A DNA stretch of 30,630 bases from Clostridiales bacterium (lineage in GTDB: Bacteria > Bacillota > Clostridia > Christensenellales > Aristaeellaceae). Below the pieces are notes generated by a model that worked only from the letters and a program-made list of their open reading frames with translations, was not told the DNA's origin and did not search any database. The stretch is taken from contig JAHZHX010000020.1 in assembly GCA_019420065.1 (NCBI GenBank), positions 1 to 30,630 of the forward strand, written 5' to 3'. Shown here piece after piece: positions 1 through 9,084 of this stretch. Numbering within the stretch: the stretch's first letter is position 1; each line of letters starts with the position of its first letter. The position numbers and the translations under genes were made by a program.

Positions 1-1931
1 TGATGCTGCCGGCAGAGATGCGCGGCGGCCGGGTCAAGGTCAAGACTGAAACGGCTGCGCGGCTCACCGTACAGGGAGAGGCTTTGGAGGCGGCCCTGGA
101 GGCCTGCCGCCGGGCAAGCAAGCAGCGATTGCTGCTTGAAATGCTCTCCGACGGCAGCGCACAGCCGGTAAGCGAAATTGCCAAGCTGGTCAAAAATGCG
201 CGGACGGGGCTGAACGACCTGCGCAAGCGCGGATACGCGGAGCTCATTGAACGCGAGGTATTGCGTTCCCCCTATCCGGATACGCTGAATCGGGCGCCCG
301 ATCCCGTACTGACGGAGGAGCAGCAGCAGGTACTTGACGAGCTGCTGCCAGCCGTCGCGCGCGGCGAGGGCGCATTTTTGCTGCATGGGGTGACGGGAAG
401 CGGCAAGAGCGAGGTGTTTATCCGCGCGGTGCGCAAGTGCCTGGAGATGGGCAAGGGCGCAATCGTGCTGGTGCCGGAGATCGTGCTCACGCCGCAGATG
501 GTCACCTGGTTTCGCGCCCGCTTCGGCGACGTGGCCGCGGTGCTGCATTCGCGCCTGTCGGCGGGCGAACGATTTGACGAGTGGCGGCGCATCCGTCTGG
601 GCGCGGCGCGGGTGGTCATCGGCGCGCGCTCGGCGGTGTTCGCGCCGGTGGAGCGCCTGGGGCTGATCGTGGCCGACGAGGAGCACGAGCAGAGCTATCA
701 GAGCGAGCACTATCCGCAGTATGACGCGCGGGAGATCGCCGCCTCGCGCGCGCAGCGCGAGGGCGCGGCGCTGGTGCTGGCCAGCGCAACGCCGTCCATG
801 CTGACCTTTGCGCGCATGGAACGGGGGGATTATACGCTGCTGGAAATGCGAAACCGCGTGCATCACCGGCCGCTGCCGCAGGTTACGCTGGTGGACATGC
901 GCGAGGAGCTGCGTCTGGGCAACAAAAGCATTTTTTCGGCGGCACTGGCGCAGCGTTTGGACGCATGCATCCGCGAGGGACGGCAGGCAATGCTGTTCAT
1001 CAACCGGCGCGGGTATGCGCAGTTTGTCAGCTGCCGCGCCTGCGGACAGCCGGTTCGCTGCCAGAGCTGCGATGTAAGCATGACCTATCATGAAAGCGAC
1101 CGCAGCCTGCACTGCCATTGGTGCGGCGCGCGCGCGCCCATGCCGAACAAGTGTCCGTCCTGCGGCAGCGCTTATATCCGCGCCTGCGGCATTGGCACGC
1201 AGCGGGTGGAGCAGGAGGTCAGAAAGCGGCATCCCGGAGCGGAGGTGATCCGCATGGACGTTGATACCACGGGCGAAAAGGACGCTTATATGACGCTTTT
1301 GTCCCGCTTCCGCGCCCGCGAGGCGCAGGTGATGGTGGGCACGCAGATGATCGCCAAGGGACTGGACTTTCCGGATGTAACGCTGGTGGGCGCGGTGCTG
1401 GCGGATACCACGCTGAACATGCCGGACTATCGCGCGCCTGAGCGCACGTTTCAGCTGCTGACGCAGGTGGCGGGCCGGGCCGGGCGTGCAAAATATCCCG
1501 GCGAAGTGGTGATCCAGACCTATATGCCCGACCATTACGCCATCCGGGCGGCAGCCGCGCAGGATTATCGGGCGTTTTATCACCAGGAGTTCGACCGCCG
1601 CCGGCGGGAGCTGTATCCGCCCTTTACCATGATGGCGCGGATTTTATGTACGGCGCAGAGCGAGGAGATTGCGCAGAGCGTGAGCGTGGAGCTGAAGGAA
1701 CGGCTGGAAAAATTTGTTCGCGGTCAGCCGCTTCTGCGCCGCCGCGTACTGTTTATCAGGCAGGACGAGGCCCCCATCCGTTTTCTGCGCGGGCGCTTTC
1801 GGGCGCAGGTGCTGGTGAAGCTGCTGGAGCATGCGGGCAGCCGGCCCGCGATCGGATATATGCAGGCGCTTTGCGAGGAGGATTGGCCGTGCGAGGTGCA
1901 GCTGGAGATCAATCCCGCCTCGATGGCGTAA
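1..1931 (+). CDS. priA: Primosomal protein N' (PriA replication-restart helicase), 5' end outside window
   Basis: PriA is a 3'-5' superfamily 2 DNA helicase that reloads the replisome at stalled forks. About 642 residues are visible and the frame is open at the left edge, so the N-terminal fork/3'-OH-binding part is missing; full-length family members are usually about 730-830 residues. Visible in order are a winged-helix-like stretch (about 40-90), Walker A GVTGSGKS (129-136), the DEEH box (225-228), SATPS (261-265), and eight cysteines in four CxxC pairs (344/347, 353/356, 371/374, 384/387) that bind two zinc ions in this family. The helicase motif QVAGRAGR follows in the C-terminal half. 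It is first in a priA-def-fmt-rsmB order typical of Bacillota; def starts 15 bases after its stop. The call is secure; the true start is not visible. Confidence 0.96.
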   Translation, partial: MLPAEMRGGRVKVKTETAARLTVQGEALEAALEACRRASKQRLLLEMLSDGSAQPVSEIAKLVKNARTGLNDLRKRGYAELIEREVLRSPYPDTLNRAPDPVLTEEQQQVLDELLPAVARGEGAFLLHGVTGSGKSEVFIRAVRKCLEMGKGAIVLVPEIVLTPQMVTWFRARFGDVAAVLHSRLSAGERFDEWRRIRLGAARVVIGARSAVFAPVERLGLIVADEEHEQSYQSEHYPQYDAREIAASRAQREGAALVLASATPSMLTFARMERGDYTLLEMRNRVHHRPLPQVTLVDMREELRLGNKSIFSAALAQRLDACIREGRQAMLFINRRGYAQFVSCRACGQPVRCQSCDVSMTYHESDRSLHCHWCGARAPMPNKCPSCGSAYIRACGIGTQRVEQEVRKRHPGAEVIRMDVDTTGEKDAYMTLLSRFRAREAQVMVGTQMIAKGLDFPDVTLVGAVLADTTLNMPDYRAPERTFQLLTQVAGRAGRAKYPGEVVIQTYMPDHYAIRAAAAQDYRAFYHQEFDRRRRELYPPFTMMARILCTAQSEEIAQSVSVELKERLEKFVRGQPLLRRRVLFIRQDEAPIRFLRGRFRAQVLVKLLEHAGSRPAIGYMQALCEEDWPCEVQLEINPASMA

Positions 1932-1946
1932 AAGGAGATAGAGAAA

Positions 1947-2420
1947 ATGGCTGTAAAAGAGATTTTGAAATTTGGCAATGCCACGCTGCGCAAGACCTCG
2001 CATCCGGTAGAAAAATTCAACCTGCGGTTATGGCTGCTGCTGCGCGATATGGCCGATACCATGTATGACGCGGACGGCGTGGGTCTGGCCGGGCCGCAGG
2101 TCGGCATTCTGCGCCGGGTGGTGGTGATCGACGTGCAGGACGAGCACGGTCTGATCGAATTGATCAACCCGGTGATTCTGTCCGCCGAGGGCGAGCAGGC
2201 GGGCGGCGAGGGATGCCTGAGCGCGCCGGGGCGGTCGGGCTACGTGGTGCGCCCGCAGAAGGTGACGGTACGCGCGCAGAACCGGCACGGCAAGTTTTTT
2301 GAACTGACGGGCGAAGGGCTGCTGGCGCGGGCGCTGTGCCATGAGATTGACCACCTGGACGGCAAACTGTATATTGACGTTGAGGAATATGAAATCAAGG
2401 ACGAAGAGGGGGAAGGCTGA
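1947..2420 (+). CDS. def: Peptide deformylase
   Basis: Removes the N-formyl group from nascent proteins in the cytoplasm using a bound metal ion. The 157-residue length is normal for the short deformylase type. The three family motifs are present: motif 1 as GVGLAGPQ (44-51), motif 2 EGCLS (88-92, Cys90 metal ligand) and motif 3 HEIDH (132-136, metal ligands His132/His136 and catalytic Glu133). Motif 1 has Gly where the consensus GxGLAAPQ has the second Ala, a mild variation. The start is supported by AAAGGAGA about 8 bases upstream. The stop overlaps the fmt start by one base (TGATG), so deformylase and formyltransferase, which act at the two ends of the formyl-Met cycle, are translationally coupled. 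Confidence 0.97.
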   Translation: MAVKEILKFGNATLRKTSHPVEKFNLRLWLLLRDMADTMYDADGVGLAGPQVGILRRVVVIDVQDEHGLIELINPVILSAEGEQAGGEGCLSAPGRSGYVVRPQKVTVRAQNRHGKFFELTGEGLLARALCHEIDHLDGKLYIDVEEYEIKDEEGEG

Positions 2421-3370
2421 TGGCGCTGCGCGTAGTGTTTATGGGTACGCCCGATTACGGCGTGCCGTCTCTGGAGGCGCTGATTGCGGCCGGATACGAC
2501 GTGGCGGGCGTGTTCTGTCAGCCGGACAAGCCCAGCGGCCGCGGCAAAAAGATTGCCTTCTGCCCGGTGAAGCAGTGCGCCCTGGCGCACGGGATCCCGG
2601 TGTTTCAGCCCCGCCGCACGCGGGTGGACGGCGTGGAGCCGCTGCGCGCGCTTGCGCCAGATCTGTGCGTAACGGCGGCCTTTGGGCATATCCTCTCCCA
2701 GGAGGTGCTGGATATTCCCCGCATCGGCACGGTCAACGTGCATGCGTCGCTTCTGCCCAAATATCGCGGCAGCGCGCCGGTCAACTGGGCGCTGATTGAG
2801 GGAGAGACGGTGACCGGCGTGACCACCATGATGACCGACAAGGGCATGGACACCGGCGATATGCTGATGAAGCGCGAGGTGGCCGTGCTGCCGGACGAGA
2901 CGGCGGGAGAACTGGTGGAAAGGCTGTCTCATGTGGGCGCGCAGCTCCTCATTGAAACGCTGGCAGCCATTGAACGCGGCGATTGTCCGCGCGAAAAACA
3001 GAACGAGGACGAGGCGACCTATTATCCCTTGCTGAAGAAGGAAATGGGCAGGATGGATTTTACCAGATCTGCGTGGGCGCTGTGCAATTTTGTGCGCGGA
3101 ATGACGCCCTGGCCGGGCGCTTATGCGGGTGAATACAAGGTGCTTGCGGCGCGGGCGGAGGAGTATGACGGCGTGGAAGCGCCGGGCACAATCCTGCGGG
3201 CCGACGCGAAAAACGGTCTGTGGGTGCGCGCCGGGGAGGGCGCGGTACGTATTGAGCGCATGCAGGCGGCAGGCGGCAAGCCCATGAATGCCTGCGACTA
3301 TCTGCGCGGACATAAAATGGAGGCAGGCGCGTTGATTGCGCCTGAAAATACGGATGCAGAAGAAGCCTGA
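2420..3370 (+). CDS. fmt: Methionyl-tRNA formyltransferase
   Basis: Transfers a formyl group from 10-formyl-tetrahydrofolate to Met-tRNAfMet for initiation. The 316-residue length is normal. The N-terminal formyltransferase fold carries NVHASLLPKYRGSAP near 106-120, with Asn106 and His108 matching the catalytic pair, and the MDTGDM segment provides the catalytic Asp144. The C-terminal OB-like tRNA-binding domain runs from about 205 to the end and includes a WPGAY element. Its ATG overlaps the def stop by one base and the def tail supplies a GGAAGG ribosome binding site. Its 3' end overlaps the proposed TTG start of rsmB. Nothing looks damaged. Confidence 0.97.
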   Translation: MALRVVFMGTPDYGVPSLEALIAAGYDVAGVFCQPDKPSGRGKKIAFCPVKQCALAHGIPVFQPRRTRVDGVEPLRALAPDLCVTAAFGHILSQEVLDIPRIGTVNVHASLLPKYRGSAPVNWALIEGETVTGVTTMMTDKGMDTGDMLMKREVAVLPDETAGELVERLSHVGAQLLIETLAAIERGDCPREKQNEDEATYYPLLKKEMGRMDFTRSAWALCNFVRGMTPWPGAYAGEYKVLAARAEEYDGVEAPGTILRADAKNGLWVRAGEGAVRIERMQAAGGKPMNACDYLRGHKMEAGALIAPENTDAEEA

Positions 3371-4814
3371 TTTTTCCGGCTCCCGCCCCGCAAACGCCAG
3401 GCCGGGAACGGGGCGCCCTGCCGCCCGACCGATGGCGCGCCCGGCGCCGTCTGCCGTGCGCAGATCGGATGCGCGTCCGGCGCGCAGCAACGCTAACCCC
3501 CGCCTGATTGCGGTCAACGTGCTGGGTGATGTGCTGGGCAACGAGGCGTATGCCGCGCTGTCGCTGGATGAAAAGCTGAATTCGGTCAATCTCAATCAGC
3601 TGGATCGCCGCTTGTGCGCCAGCATTGTTTATCGCACGCTGGAAAATCTGTATTATATCGATTTTGCCTTGGCGGGCTTTCTGCGCGATCCGGAGGCGCT
3701 GGAGCCGCAGGTGCGGGGGATTCTGCGCACGGCGGCATGCCAGATCCTGCTGCATGACCGCGTACCTGACAGCGCGGCGGTCAACGAGGCCGTAAAGCTC
3801 ACGCACGAGCTGCGGCTGGACGGGTTTTCCGGGATGGTCAACGCCGTGCTGCGCCGCCTGGTGGATAACAAAGCGGGCATCCAGTGGCCGGAGCGCAGCG
3901 AGGGTACGCGGTATCTGTCGGTGATGTATTCGCTGCCGGAGTGGCTGGCGCAGCAGCTGACGGCGGATTACGGCGCGGAAGAAGCGGAAAGAGTAGCCGC
4001 TTACCGCACGGAAAAGCACAGTATCACGGTGCGGCCCACCCATGGGCGGGAAAAAGAGTTTGAGGCCTGTCTGCAAAAAAAGGTGTGGGAGCATGAAACG
4101 GCGGTGATGCCGGGAGCATATCGCATTTATGGCGCGATGCAGATTGCCCGTGACAGCGATTATCTGGGCGGCATATTTTCCATTCAGGGCGAGGGCAGCA
4201 TGCTGGCGGCCGAGGCGGTCGGCGTGCGGCACGGCATGAACGTGCTGGACTGCTGTGCGGCGCCGGGCGGAAAAACGGCTTATATGGCCGAGCGCATGGA
4301 CGGCACGGGCCGTGTGTATGCCTGGGATCTGCATGCGCACCGGGTAGAATTGATCCGTGCGGCGATGCGCCGCCTGCATCTGGACAACGTGCGTTTGGCG
4401 GCGCGGGACGCGACGGCCATGCGCGAGGAACTGGCGGGAAGCATGGACGCGGTGCTGCTGGATGCGCCCTGCAGCGGTCTGGGTGTGATGGACGACAAGC
4501 CCGATGTAAAATACCGCCATTCTCCCGAAGGGATTGCGGCGCTGTGCGCGACGCAGCAAAAGCTGCTGGAGACCTGCTGTCGCTATGTCAAGCCGGGCGG
4601 CGTGCTGGTATACTCCACGTGCAGCATTTTGAAGGATGAAAACGAGCGTCAGATTGCCCGTTTCCTGAAAGAGCATGACGAGTTTGCGATCGACGCTTTG
4701 CCGGAAACGATTCCCGCCTCGCTGCGGGCGCACTGCACGCCGTATGGTCTGCAGCTTCTGCCCAGCCGGGACGGAGTGGAAGGCTTCTTTGTGGCGCGCA
4801 TGAAGCGCAGGTAA
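3336..4814 (+). CDS. rsmB: 16S rRNA (cytosine(967)-C5)-methyltransferase RsmB
   Basis: Methylates C5 of a 16S rRNA cytosine (C967 in E. coli numbering) with S-adenosylmethionine. An N-terminal NusB-like RNA-binding domain (about 53-180) precedes a Rossmann methyltransferase domain. Visible are the SAM loop LDCCAAPGGKT (304-314), motif IV DAPCSGLG with Cys379, and motif VI STCS with Cys429; these are the two cysteines of the RNA m5C family. Before the NusB-like part there is an odd segment of about 50 residues very rich in Arg, Pro and Ala. The proposed start is TTG with GGAGG 12 bases upstream, inside fmt; ATG at 3354 or 3432 are alternatives that would shorten the extension. Function is secure, start uncertain. 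Confidence 0.93.
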   Translation: MRLKIRMQKKPDFSGSRPANARPGTGRPAARPMARPAPSAVRRSDARPARSNANPRLIAVNVLGDVLGNEAYAALSLDEKLNSVNLNQLDRRLCASIVYRTLENLYYIDFALAGFLRDPEALEPQVRGILRTAACQILLHDRVPDSAAVNEAVKLTHELRLDGFSGMVNAVLRRLVDNKAGIQWPERSEGTRYLSVMYSLPEWLAQQLTADYGAEEAERVAAYRTEKHSITVRPTHGREKEFEACLQKKVWEHETAVMPGAYRIYGAMQIARDSDYLGGIFSIQGEGSMLAAEAVGVRHGMNVLDCCAAPGGKTAYMAERMDGTGRVYAWDLHAHRVELIRAAMRRLHLDNVRLAARDATAMREELAGSMDAVLLDAPCSGLGVMDDKPDVKYRHSPEGIAALCATQQKLLETCCRYVKPGGVLVYSTCSILKDENERQIARFLKEHDEFAIDALPETIPASLRAHCTPYGLQLLPSRDGVEGFFVARMKRR

Positions 4815-4822
4815 GGAACAGG

Positions 4823-5854
4823 ATGGAAAAGAAGGAACTGCTGGGGCTGTTTCCCGAGGAGCTGGCGGCGGAGCTGAAGGAGCTGAATTTGCCGGCCTTC
4901 CGCGCAAAACAGATTTTTGCCTGGCTGCACCGCGGCGCGCGCTTTGCCCAGATGAGCAATATTCCCAAAGCCCTGCGGGAAACGCTGGAAAATGCTTATA
5001 TTGATCAGCCGGCGGCGATCCTGGAAAAAAGGGTGTCTCAGCTGGACGGCACGGTCAAGCTATTGTACGCGCTGCCCGATGGCAACTGCGTGGAGGGCGT
5101 GCTGATGCATTATCACCATGGCTATACGCTGTGCCTGTCTACCCAGGTGGGGTGCCGTATGGGCTGCGCCTTTTGCGCCAGCACGCTGAACGGCTGCGTG
5201 CGCAATCTCAGCGCGGCGGAAATGCTCTCTCAGATTCATTGCGCCAACACGCTGATTGCGGAGCGCGTTTCCAATCTTGTGCTCATGGGCAGCGGCGAGC
5301 CGCTGGATAACTATGATAACGTAATGCGTTTTTTGCGCCTGGTCAGCCATGACGAGGGGCTCAATATCGGTCTGCGTCATATTTCGCTGTCCACCTGCGG
5401 GCTGGTGCCGCAGATGCGCCGCTTTGCGGACGAAGGCCTGCCGGTTACGCTGTCGCTGTCGCTGCATGCGCCAAACGATATGATCCGGCGGCAGCTGATG
5501 CCGGTGGCCAACGCTTACCGCATGGACGAGGTGCTTGCGGCTTGCCGCGAGTATATTGCCAAAACCGGGCGGCGGGTGATTTTTGAATACGCTCTGGTGG
5601 CGGAGCTGAATTCCCGCCCGGAGCATGCGGCCGAGCTTGCCGGCCGGCTGCGCGGCATGCAGTGCCATGTGAACGTGATTCCACTCAATACTGTGGAGGA
5701 AAAAACGCTGCGCGGCGCGGATGAGCAGGCGATCGAGCGGTTTATGGACGAGCTGACGCGGCGGCATATTTCGGTAACGCGGCGGCGCGAAATGGGCGAT
5801 GATATCGACGGCGCGTGCGGACAGCTGCGCCGGCACTATCTGGAGGAACAATGA
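4823..5854 (+). CDS. rlmN: Dual-specificity rRNA/tRNA adenine-C2 methyltransferase RlmN (radical SAM)
   Basis: Makes 2-methyladenosine in 23S rRNA (A2503) and in some tRNAs by a radical SAM reaction. The 343-residue length is normal. The CxxxCxxC iron-sulfur motif is CRMGCAFC (Cys111, Cys115, Cys118). The GSGEPLDNYDNV segment is the glycine-rich SAM-binding region, and Cys332 in DGACGQLR near the C-terminus matches the mechanistic cysteine that carries the transferred methylene. The start follows an AAGGA site 8 bases after the rsmB stop. Its stop overlaps the start of the phosphatase gene in an ATGA. The distant paralogue Cfr is less likely in this housekeeping setting. Confidence 0.96.
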   Translation: MEKKELLGLFPEELAAELKELNLPAFRAKQIFAWLHRGARFAQMSNIPKALRETLENAYIDQPAAILEKRVSQLDGTVKLLYALPDGNCVEGVLMHYHHGYTLCLSTQVGCRMGCAFCASTLNGCVRNLSAAEMLSQIHCANTLIAERVSNLVLMGSGEPLDNYDNVMRFLRLVSHDEGLNIGLRHISLSTCGLVPQMRRFADEGLPVTLSLSLHAPNDMIRRQLMPVANAYRMDEVLAACREYIAKTGRRVIFEYALVAELNSRPEHAAELAGRLRGMQCHVNVIPLNTVEEKTLRGADEQAIERFMDELTRRHISVTRRREMGDDIDGACGQLRRHYLEEQ

Positions 5855-6558
5855 AAGCGTATACGATGACGCATGTGGGGCGTGTGCGGGAGCAGAACGA
5901 GGATACGGTCTGCGTCTGCCCCGGCGCGTACGGGCTGTATATTCTGGCCGACGGTATGGGCGGGCATGTGGGCGGCGAGGTTGCCAGCGCCCTGGCGGCG
6001 CAAACGCTTGCCGCCGTGCTTCGGGACAGTGTTCCCTCGGCAGAGCGTTTGGAGCAGGCCTTCTGCCGGGTGAATACGGCGATTTATGAAAAACAGCAAA
6101 ACGACCCGGCGCTGGCGGGAATGGGAACCACCCTGACCGTGCTCTGGGAAGGAAAAACGCATGTGTACATCGGGCATGTGGGCGATAGCCGCGCCTATCT
6201 ATTGCTGGGCGGGCGGCTGCGCCGGATGACGGAGGATCATTCGCTGGTAGAAGAAATGGTGCGCGCCGGCATGATTACCGAGGAGCAGGCCAAAACGCAC
6301 CCATACCGCAGCGTGATTACGCGCGCGATGGGAACGGACGAGAGCGTGCAGGCCGACGTGACGGAGGTGCTCAAAGCGCCGGGAGAAAGGTGGCTTTTGT
6401 GCTCCGACGGGTTGAGCGACATGGTGGAGGATGCGCAGATCGAGCGTCTGCTCGCCATGAATGACCCGGGCGCGGCTGCGGGCGCGCTGGTGGAGACGGC
6501 GCTGGAAAACGGCGGGCGCGACAACATCAGCGTAATGGTGCTGGAGGTGGAGGCATGA
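5851..6558 (+). CDS. stp: PP2C-type Ser/Thr protein phosphatase (Stp/PrpC)
   Basis: Cytosolic metal-dependent phosphatase that reverses phosphorylation by the PASTA kinase encoded next. It has 235 residues, with PP2C motifs NED (16-18), LADGMGGHVGG (32-42, metal-binding Asp34), GTTLTVL, GHVGDSRAYLL, TEDHSLV, CSDGLSD and GGRDNIS. The ATG at 5851 overlaps the rlmN stop (ATGA), with GGAGG just upstream. The stop in turn overlaps the kinase start by four bases. The paired phosphatase and kinase form the cell-wall and growth signalling module of Bacillota (PrpC/PrkC in Bacillus, Stp/PknB in Staphylococcus). Confidence 0.96.
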   Translation: MKAYTMTHVGRVREQNEDTVCVCPGAYGLYILADGMGGHVGGEVASALAAQTLAAVLRDSVPSAERLEQAFCRVNTAIYEKQQNDPALAGMGTTLTVLWEGKTHVYIGHVGDSRAYLLLGGRLRRMTEDHSLVEEMVRAGMITEEQAKTHPYRSVITRAMGTDESVQADVTEVLKAPGERWLLCSDGLSDMVEDAQIERLLAMNDPGAAAGALVETALENGGRDNISVMVLEVEA

Positions 6559-8204
6559 TCGGAAGGATCTTTGCCCAGCGCTACCGGCTGGAGGAGTTTA
6601 TCGGCAAGGGCGGCATGGCGCTGGTGTTCCGCGCCAGCGATCTGCGCACGGGGCATGACGTGGCGGTCAAGGTGCTGCGTCCCGAGTTTAACGAGGATAA
6701 AGAGTTTCTGGAGCGCTTTCAGCGCGAGTCGCTGGCGGCCAGCAAAATGAGCCATCACAACATTGTGAACCTGCTGGACGTGGGCGAGGAGCAGGGCTGC
6801 CGTTATCTGGTAATGGAGTACGTGCGCGGGCGCACGCTCAAGGATATTATCAACGAAAAGGGAAAGCTGCCGGAAAATGTGGCGGCGCAGATTGCCATCC
6901 GCATCCTTTCCGCTTTGCAGCATGCCCATAACAACGGCATCATTCACCGCGATATCAAGCCGCAGAACATCCTCATCAACGCGGAGGGGATGGTCAAGGT
7001 AGCGGATTTCGGCATTGCCCGCGTGGCCGGCAGCAATACGCTGTCCAAGAGCGACAGCGTGATGGGATCGGTGCACTATTTTTCGCCGGAGCAGGCCAAG
7101 GGGGAGAACGTGACCTTTGCCAGCGATATTTACAGCGTGGGCGTGGTCATGTATGAAATGCTGACAGGAAGGGTCCCCTTTGACGGGGATACGCCGGTCA
7201 GCATCGCTATGCAGCATATATCGGCCCAGCCCAAGGCGCCAACGCTGCTGGACGCGGAGATATCGCCCGCCATGGAGCAGGTGGTGCTCATTGCCATGAG
7301 CAAGGAGATGCGCAACCGGTATCGCGACGCGGCGGATATGGCCAAGGCCATTCGTGCGGCGATCGAGCATCCGCAGCAGCTGGACGGCCAAACGGTGACC
7401 GATACCCTGCCGCCGGTACGCCTGCATACGGGAGAAACCGAGCGGCTGATGCGGCAAAAACGCAAAAAAAAGCGCCAGGAAACAATTCTTCTGCTGGCGT
7501 TGGCAGCGGTGGTGATCGCCGGCCTCTCATGGGCGGCAGTGCGCATCGCTCAAAATGTGCTCAATGAAACGGAAGCTCCCTACCTTGTGGGTGAAACCGA
7601 GGAAAGCGCCCAGCGCTTGGGGAGTGAAAAAGGGCTGAAGGTCGAGGTCATCCGCCAAAGTGACGATAAAACGCCGGTGGGCGTTGTGATGATGCAGTCG
7701 CGCGAGTATCAATACCGGATGAAGCGCGGCGACGTGCTGGTGGTCACGGTCAGTACCGGTCCGGAGCAGCAGCCTGCGCCCGATCTCAAGGGAAAGCAGC
7801 TGGCCGAGGCGCAGCGCGAGGCGGAAAGATACGGCTTTATGCTTCTGGCCGAGCCGCAGAAGCGCGAGTCTGATTTGCCTTTGAACACGGTACTGGAGCA
7901 AACGCCGCAGGCGGGCGAAATCATCGGCAGCGGCGAGATCATTCAGGTGGCGGTGAGCGGTAGTGTAACGGTGCCGCGCTTTGCCGGTTTGACGCGGGAA
8001 CAGGCGCAGGTGCTGGCGCGTGAAATGGAGCTGGAGCTGGTGTTTACCGAGCAGGAAACCGCCGTGGCCGAGCGTCATAACCGCATTGCCGACCAGCTGC
8101 CGCGCGAGGGCGAGCGGGTCATGGCGGGAACGGCGATCACGCTGGCCATCTATGTGCCGCCCTTGCCTGCGGCAACGGGGAATGAAAATACGCAGGGACA
8201 GTAA
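6555..8204 (+). CDS. prkC: PASTA-domain transmembrane Ser/Thr protein kinase (PrkC/PknB type)
   Basis: Membrane kinase that senses muropeptides or lipid II outside and phosphorylates cytosolic targets. It has 549 residues. The kinase domain (about 10-270) shows the glycine loop GKGGMALV (17-24), catalytic Lys39, HRDIKPQN with Asp133, DFG (151-153) and SPEQA. A basic juxtamembrane segment (about 300-308, KRKKKR) precedes one membrane helix (about 310-335). Three extracellular PASTA repeats follow, at about 341-402, 406-469 and 471-535, then a short polar tail. Three repeats is within the known range. It overlaps the phosphatase gene by four bases (ATGA) and rsgA follows after four bases. Confidence 0.97.
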   Translation: MIGRIFAQRYRLEEFIGKGGMALVFRASDLRTGHDVAVKVLRPEFNEDKEFLERFQRESLAASKMSHHNIVNLLDVGEEQGCRYLVMEYVRGRTLKDIINEKGKLPENVAAQIAIRILSALQHAHNNGIIHRDIKPQNILINAEGMVKVADFGIARVAGSNTLSKSDSVMGSVHYFSPEQAKGENVTFASDIYSVGVVMYEMLTGRVPFDGDTPVSIAMQHISAQPKAPTLLDAEISPAMEQVVLIAMSKEMRNRYRDAADMAKAIRAAIEHPQQLDGQTVTDTLPPVRLHTGETERLMRQKRKKKRQETILLLALAAVVIAGLSWAAVRIAQNVLNETEAPYLVGETEESAQRLGSEKGLKVEVIRQSDDKTPVGVVMMQSREYQYRMKRGDVLVVTVSTGPEQQPAPDLKGKQLAEAQREAERYGFMLLAEPQKRESDLPLNTVLEQTPQAGEIIGSGEIIQVAVSGSVTVPRFAGLTREQAQVLAREMELELVFTEQETAVAERHNRIADQLPREGERVMAGTAITLAIYVPPLPAATGNENTQGQ

Positions 8205-8208
8205 GGAT

Positions 8209-9084
8209 ATGACGGAAGGACAGATTATTGAGGGCCGCGGCGGACTGTATACCGTGCGCGGCGGAGACGGGCAGATCAGCGTGCTGCGCGCAAAAAAGAA
8301 ATTCCGCCGTCAGCATATCACGCCGCTGGTGGGCGACCGGGTGCAGTATACCCCCGGAACGGGAGAGGAGCATGGCTGGCTGGAGGAGATCCTGCCGCGC
8401 AGCAGCGAATGCCTGCGCCCGCCGGTGGCAAACATTACGCTTTTGGCGCTGGTAGCCGCGCCTGCTCCTGCGCCCGATTGGCTGCTTCTGGACAAGCTGC
8501 TGCTGGGGGCGCGCATGCAGGGCATGCGCACGGTGCTGGTGATGAACAAGTGCGACCTGGGGAGCGAGGCGGCCGACTGCGCCCGGCGCGATTATGTCGG
8601 AGCGGATGTGCCGGTCATATGCGTCAGCGCCGCGCAGGGCGAGGGGCTATCCTCGCTGCGCGCGCTTTTTCAGGGGGAAACGGTATGCTTTGCCGGGCAG
8701 TCGGGCGTGGGGAAAAGCACGCTGCTCAACGCGCTGCTGGGGCTGCGTCTGCAAACGGGAGAGATCAGTCGTATTGAACGGGGCAGGCATACCACCCGCC
8801 ATGCCAGCCTGATTGACTGCGGCGACGTTCGCGTGATGGATACGCCGGGGTTCAGTCTGCTGGAATTTGATACGGTTATGGAGCCGGTGGAGCTGAAGAA
8901 CTATTATCCCGAGTTTGCTCCCTATGAGGGGCGCTGCCGTTTCCAGCCCTGCTATCATGGCAGCGAGCCGGGCTGCGCCGTGCGGCAGGCTGCGAAGGCG
9001 GGGGAGATCAGTCCGGCACGGCTGGCACGCTATCATGAGCTGCTGGAGAAAACGCGCCAATTATGGAGGGAACGTTATGATTGA
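8209..9084 (+). CDS. rsgA: Ribosome small-subunit assembly GTPase RsgA
   Basis: Circularly permuted GTPase that checks late 30S subunit maturation. It has 291 residues: an OB-fold (about 1-68), then GTPase motifs in permuted order G4 NKCD (113-116), G1 GQSGVGKS (163-170) and G3 DTPG (211-214), then the zinc-binding end with Cys243, Cys248, His250 and Cys256. The ATG at 8209 was chosen because an AGTAAGGA-like site precedes it and the product then matches the family N-terminus; an upstream in-frame codon inside prkC would add an unrelated extension. The stop overlaps rpe by eight bases. In B. subtilis this protein (CpgA) is a PrkC substrate, which fits the neighbourhood. Confidence 0.95.
   Translation: MTEGQIIEGRGGLYTVRGGDGQISVLRAKKKFRRQHITPLVGDRVQYTPGTGEEHGWLEEILPRSSECLRPPVANITLLALVAAPAPAPDWLLLDKLLLGARMQGMRTVLVMNKCDLGSEAADCARRDYVGADVPVICVSAAQGEGLSSLRALFQGETVCFAGQSGVGKSTLLNALLGLRLQTGEISRIERGRHTTRHASLIDCGDVRVMDTPGFSLLEFDTVMEPVELKNYYPEFAPYEGRCRFQPCYHGSEPGCAVRQAAKAGEISPARLARYHELLEKTRQLWRERYD

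Noticed and set aside
2240..3595. Long - strand open frame (451 codons) opposite def and fmt
   Set aside because: It is antisense to well-recognised genes, lacks family motifs and a ribosome binding site; high GC leaves long shadow frames.
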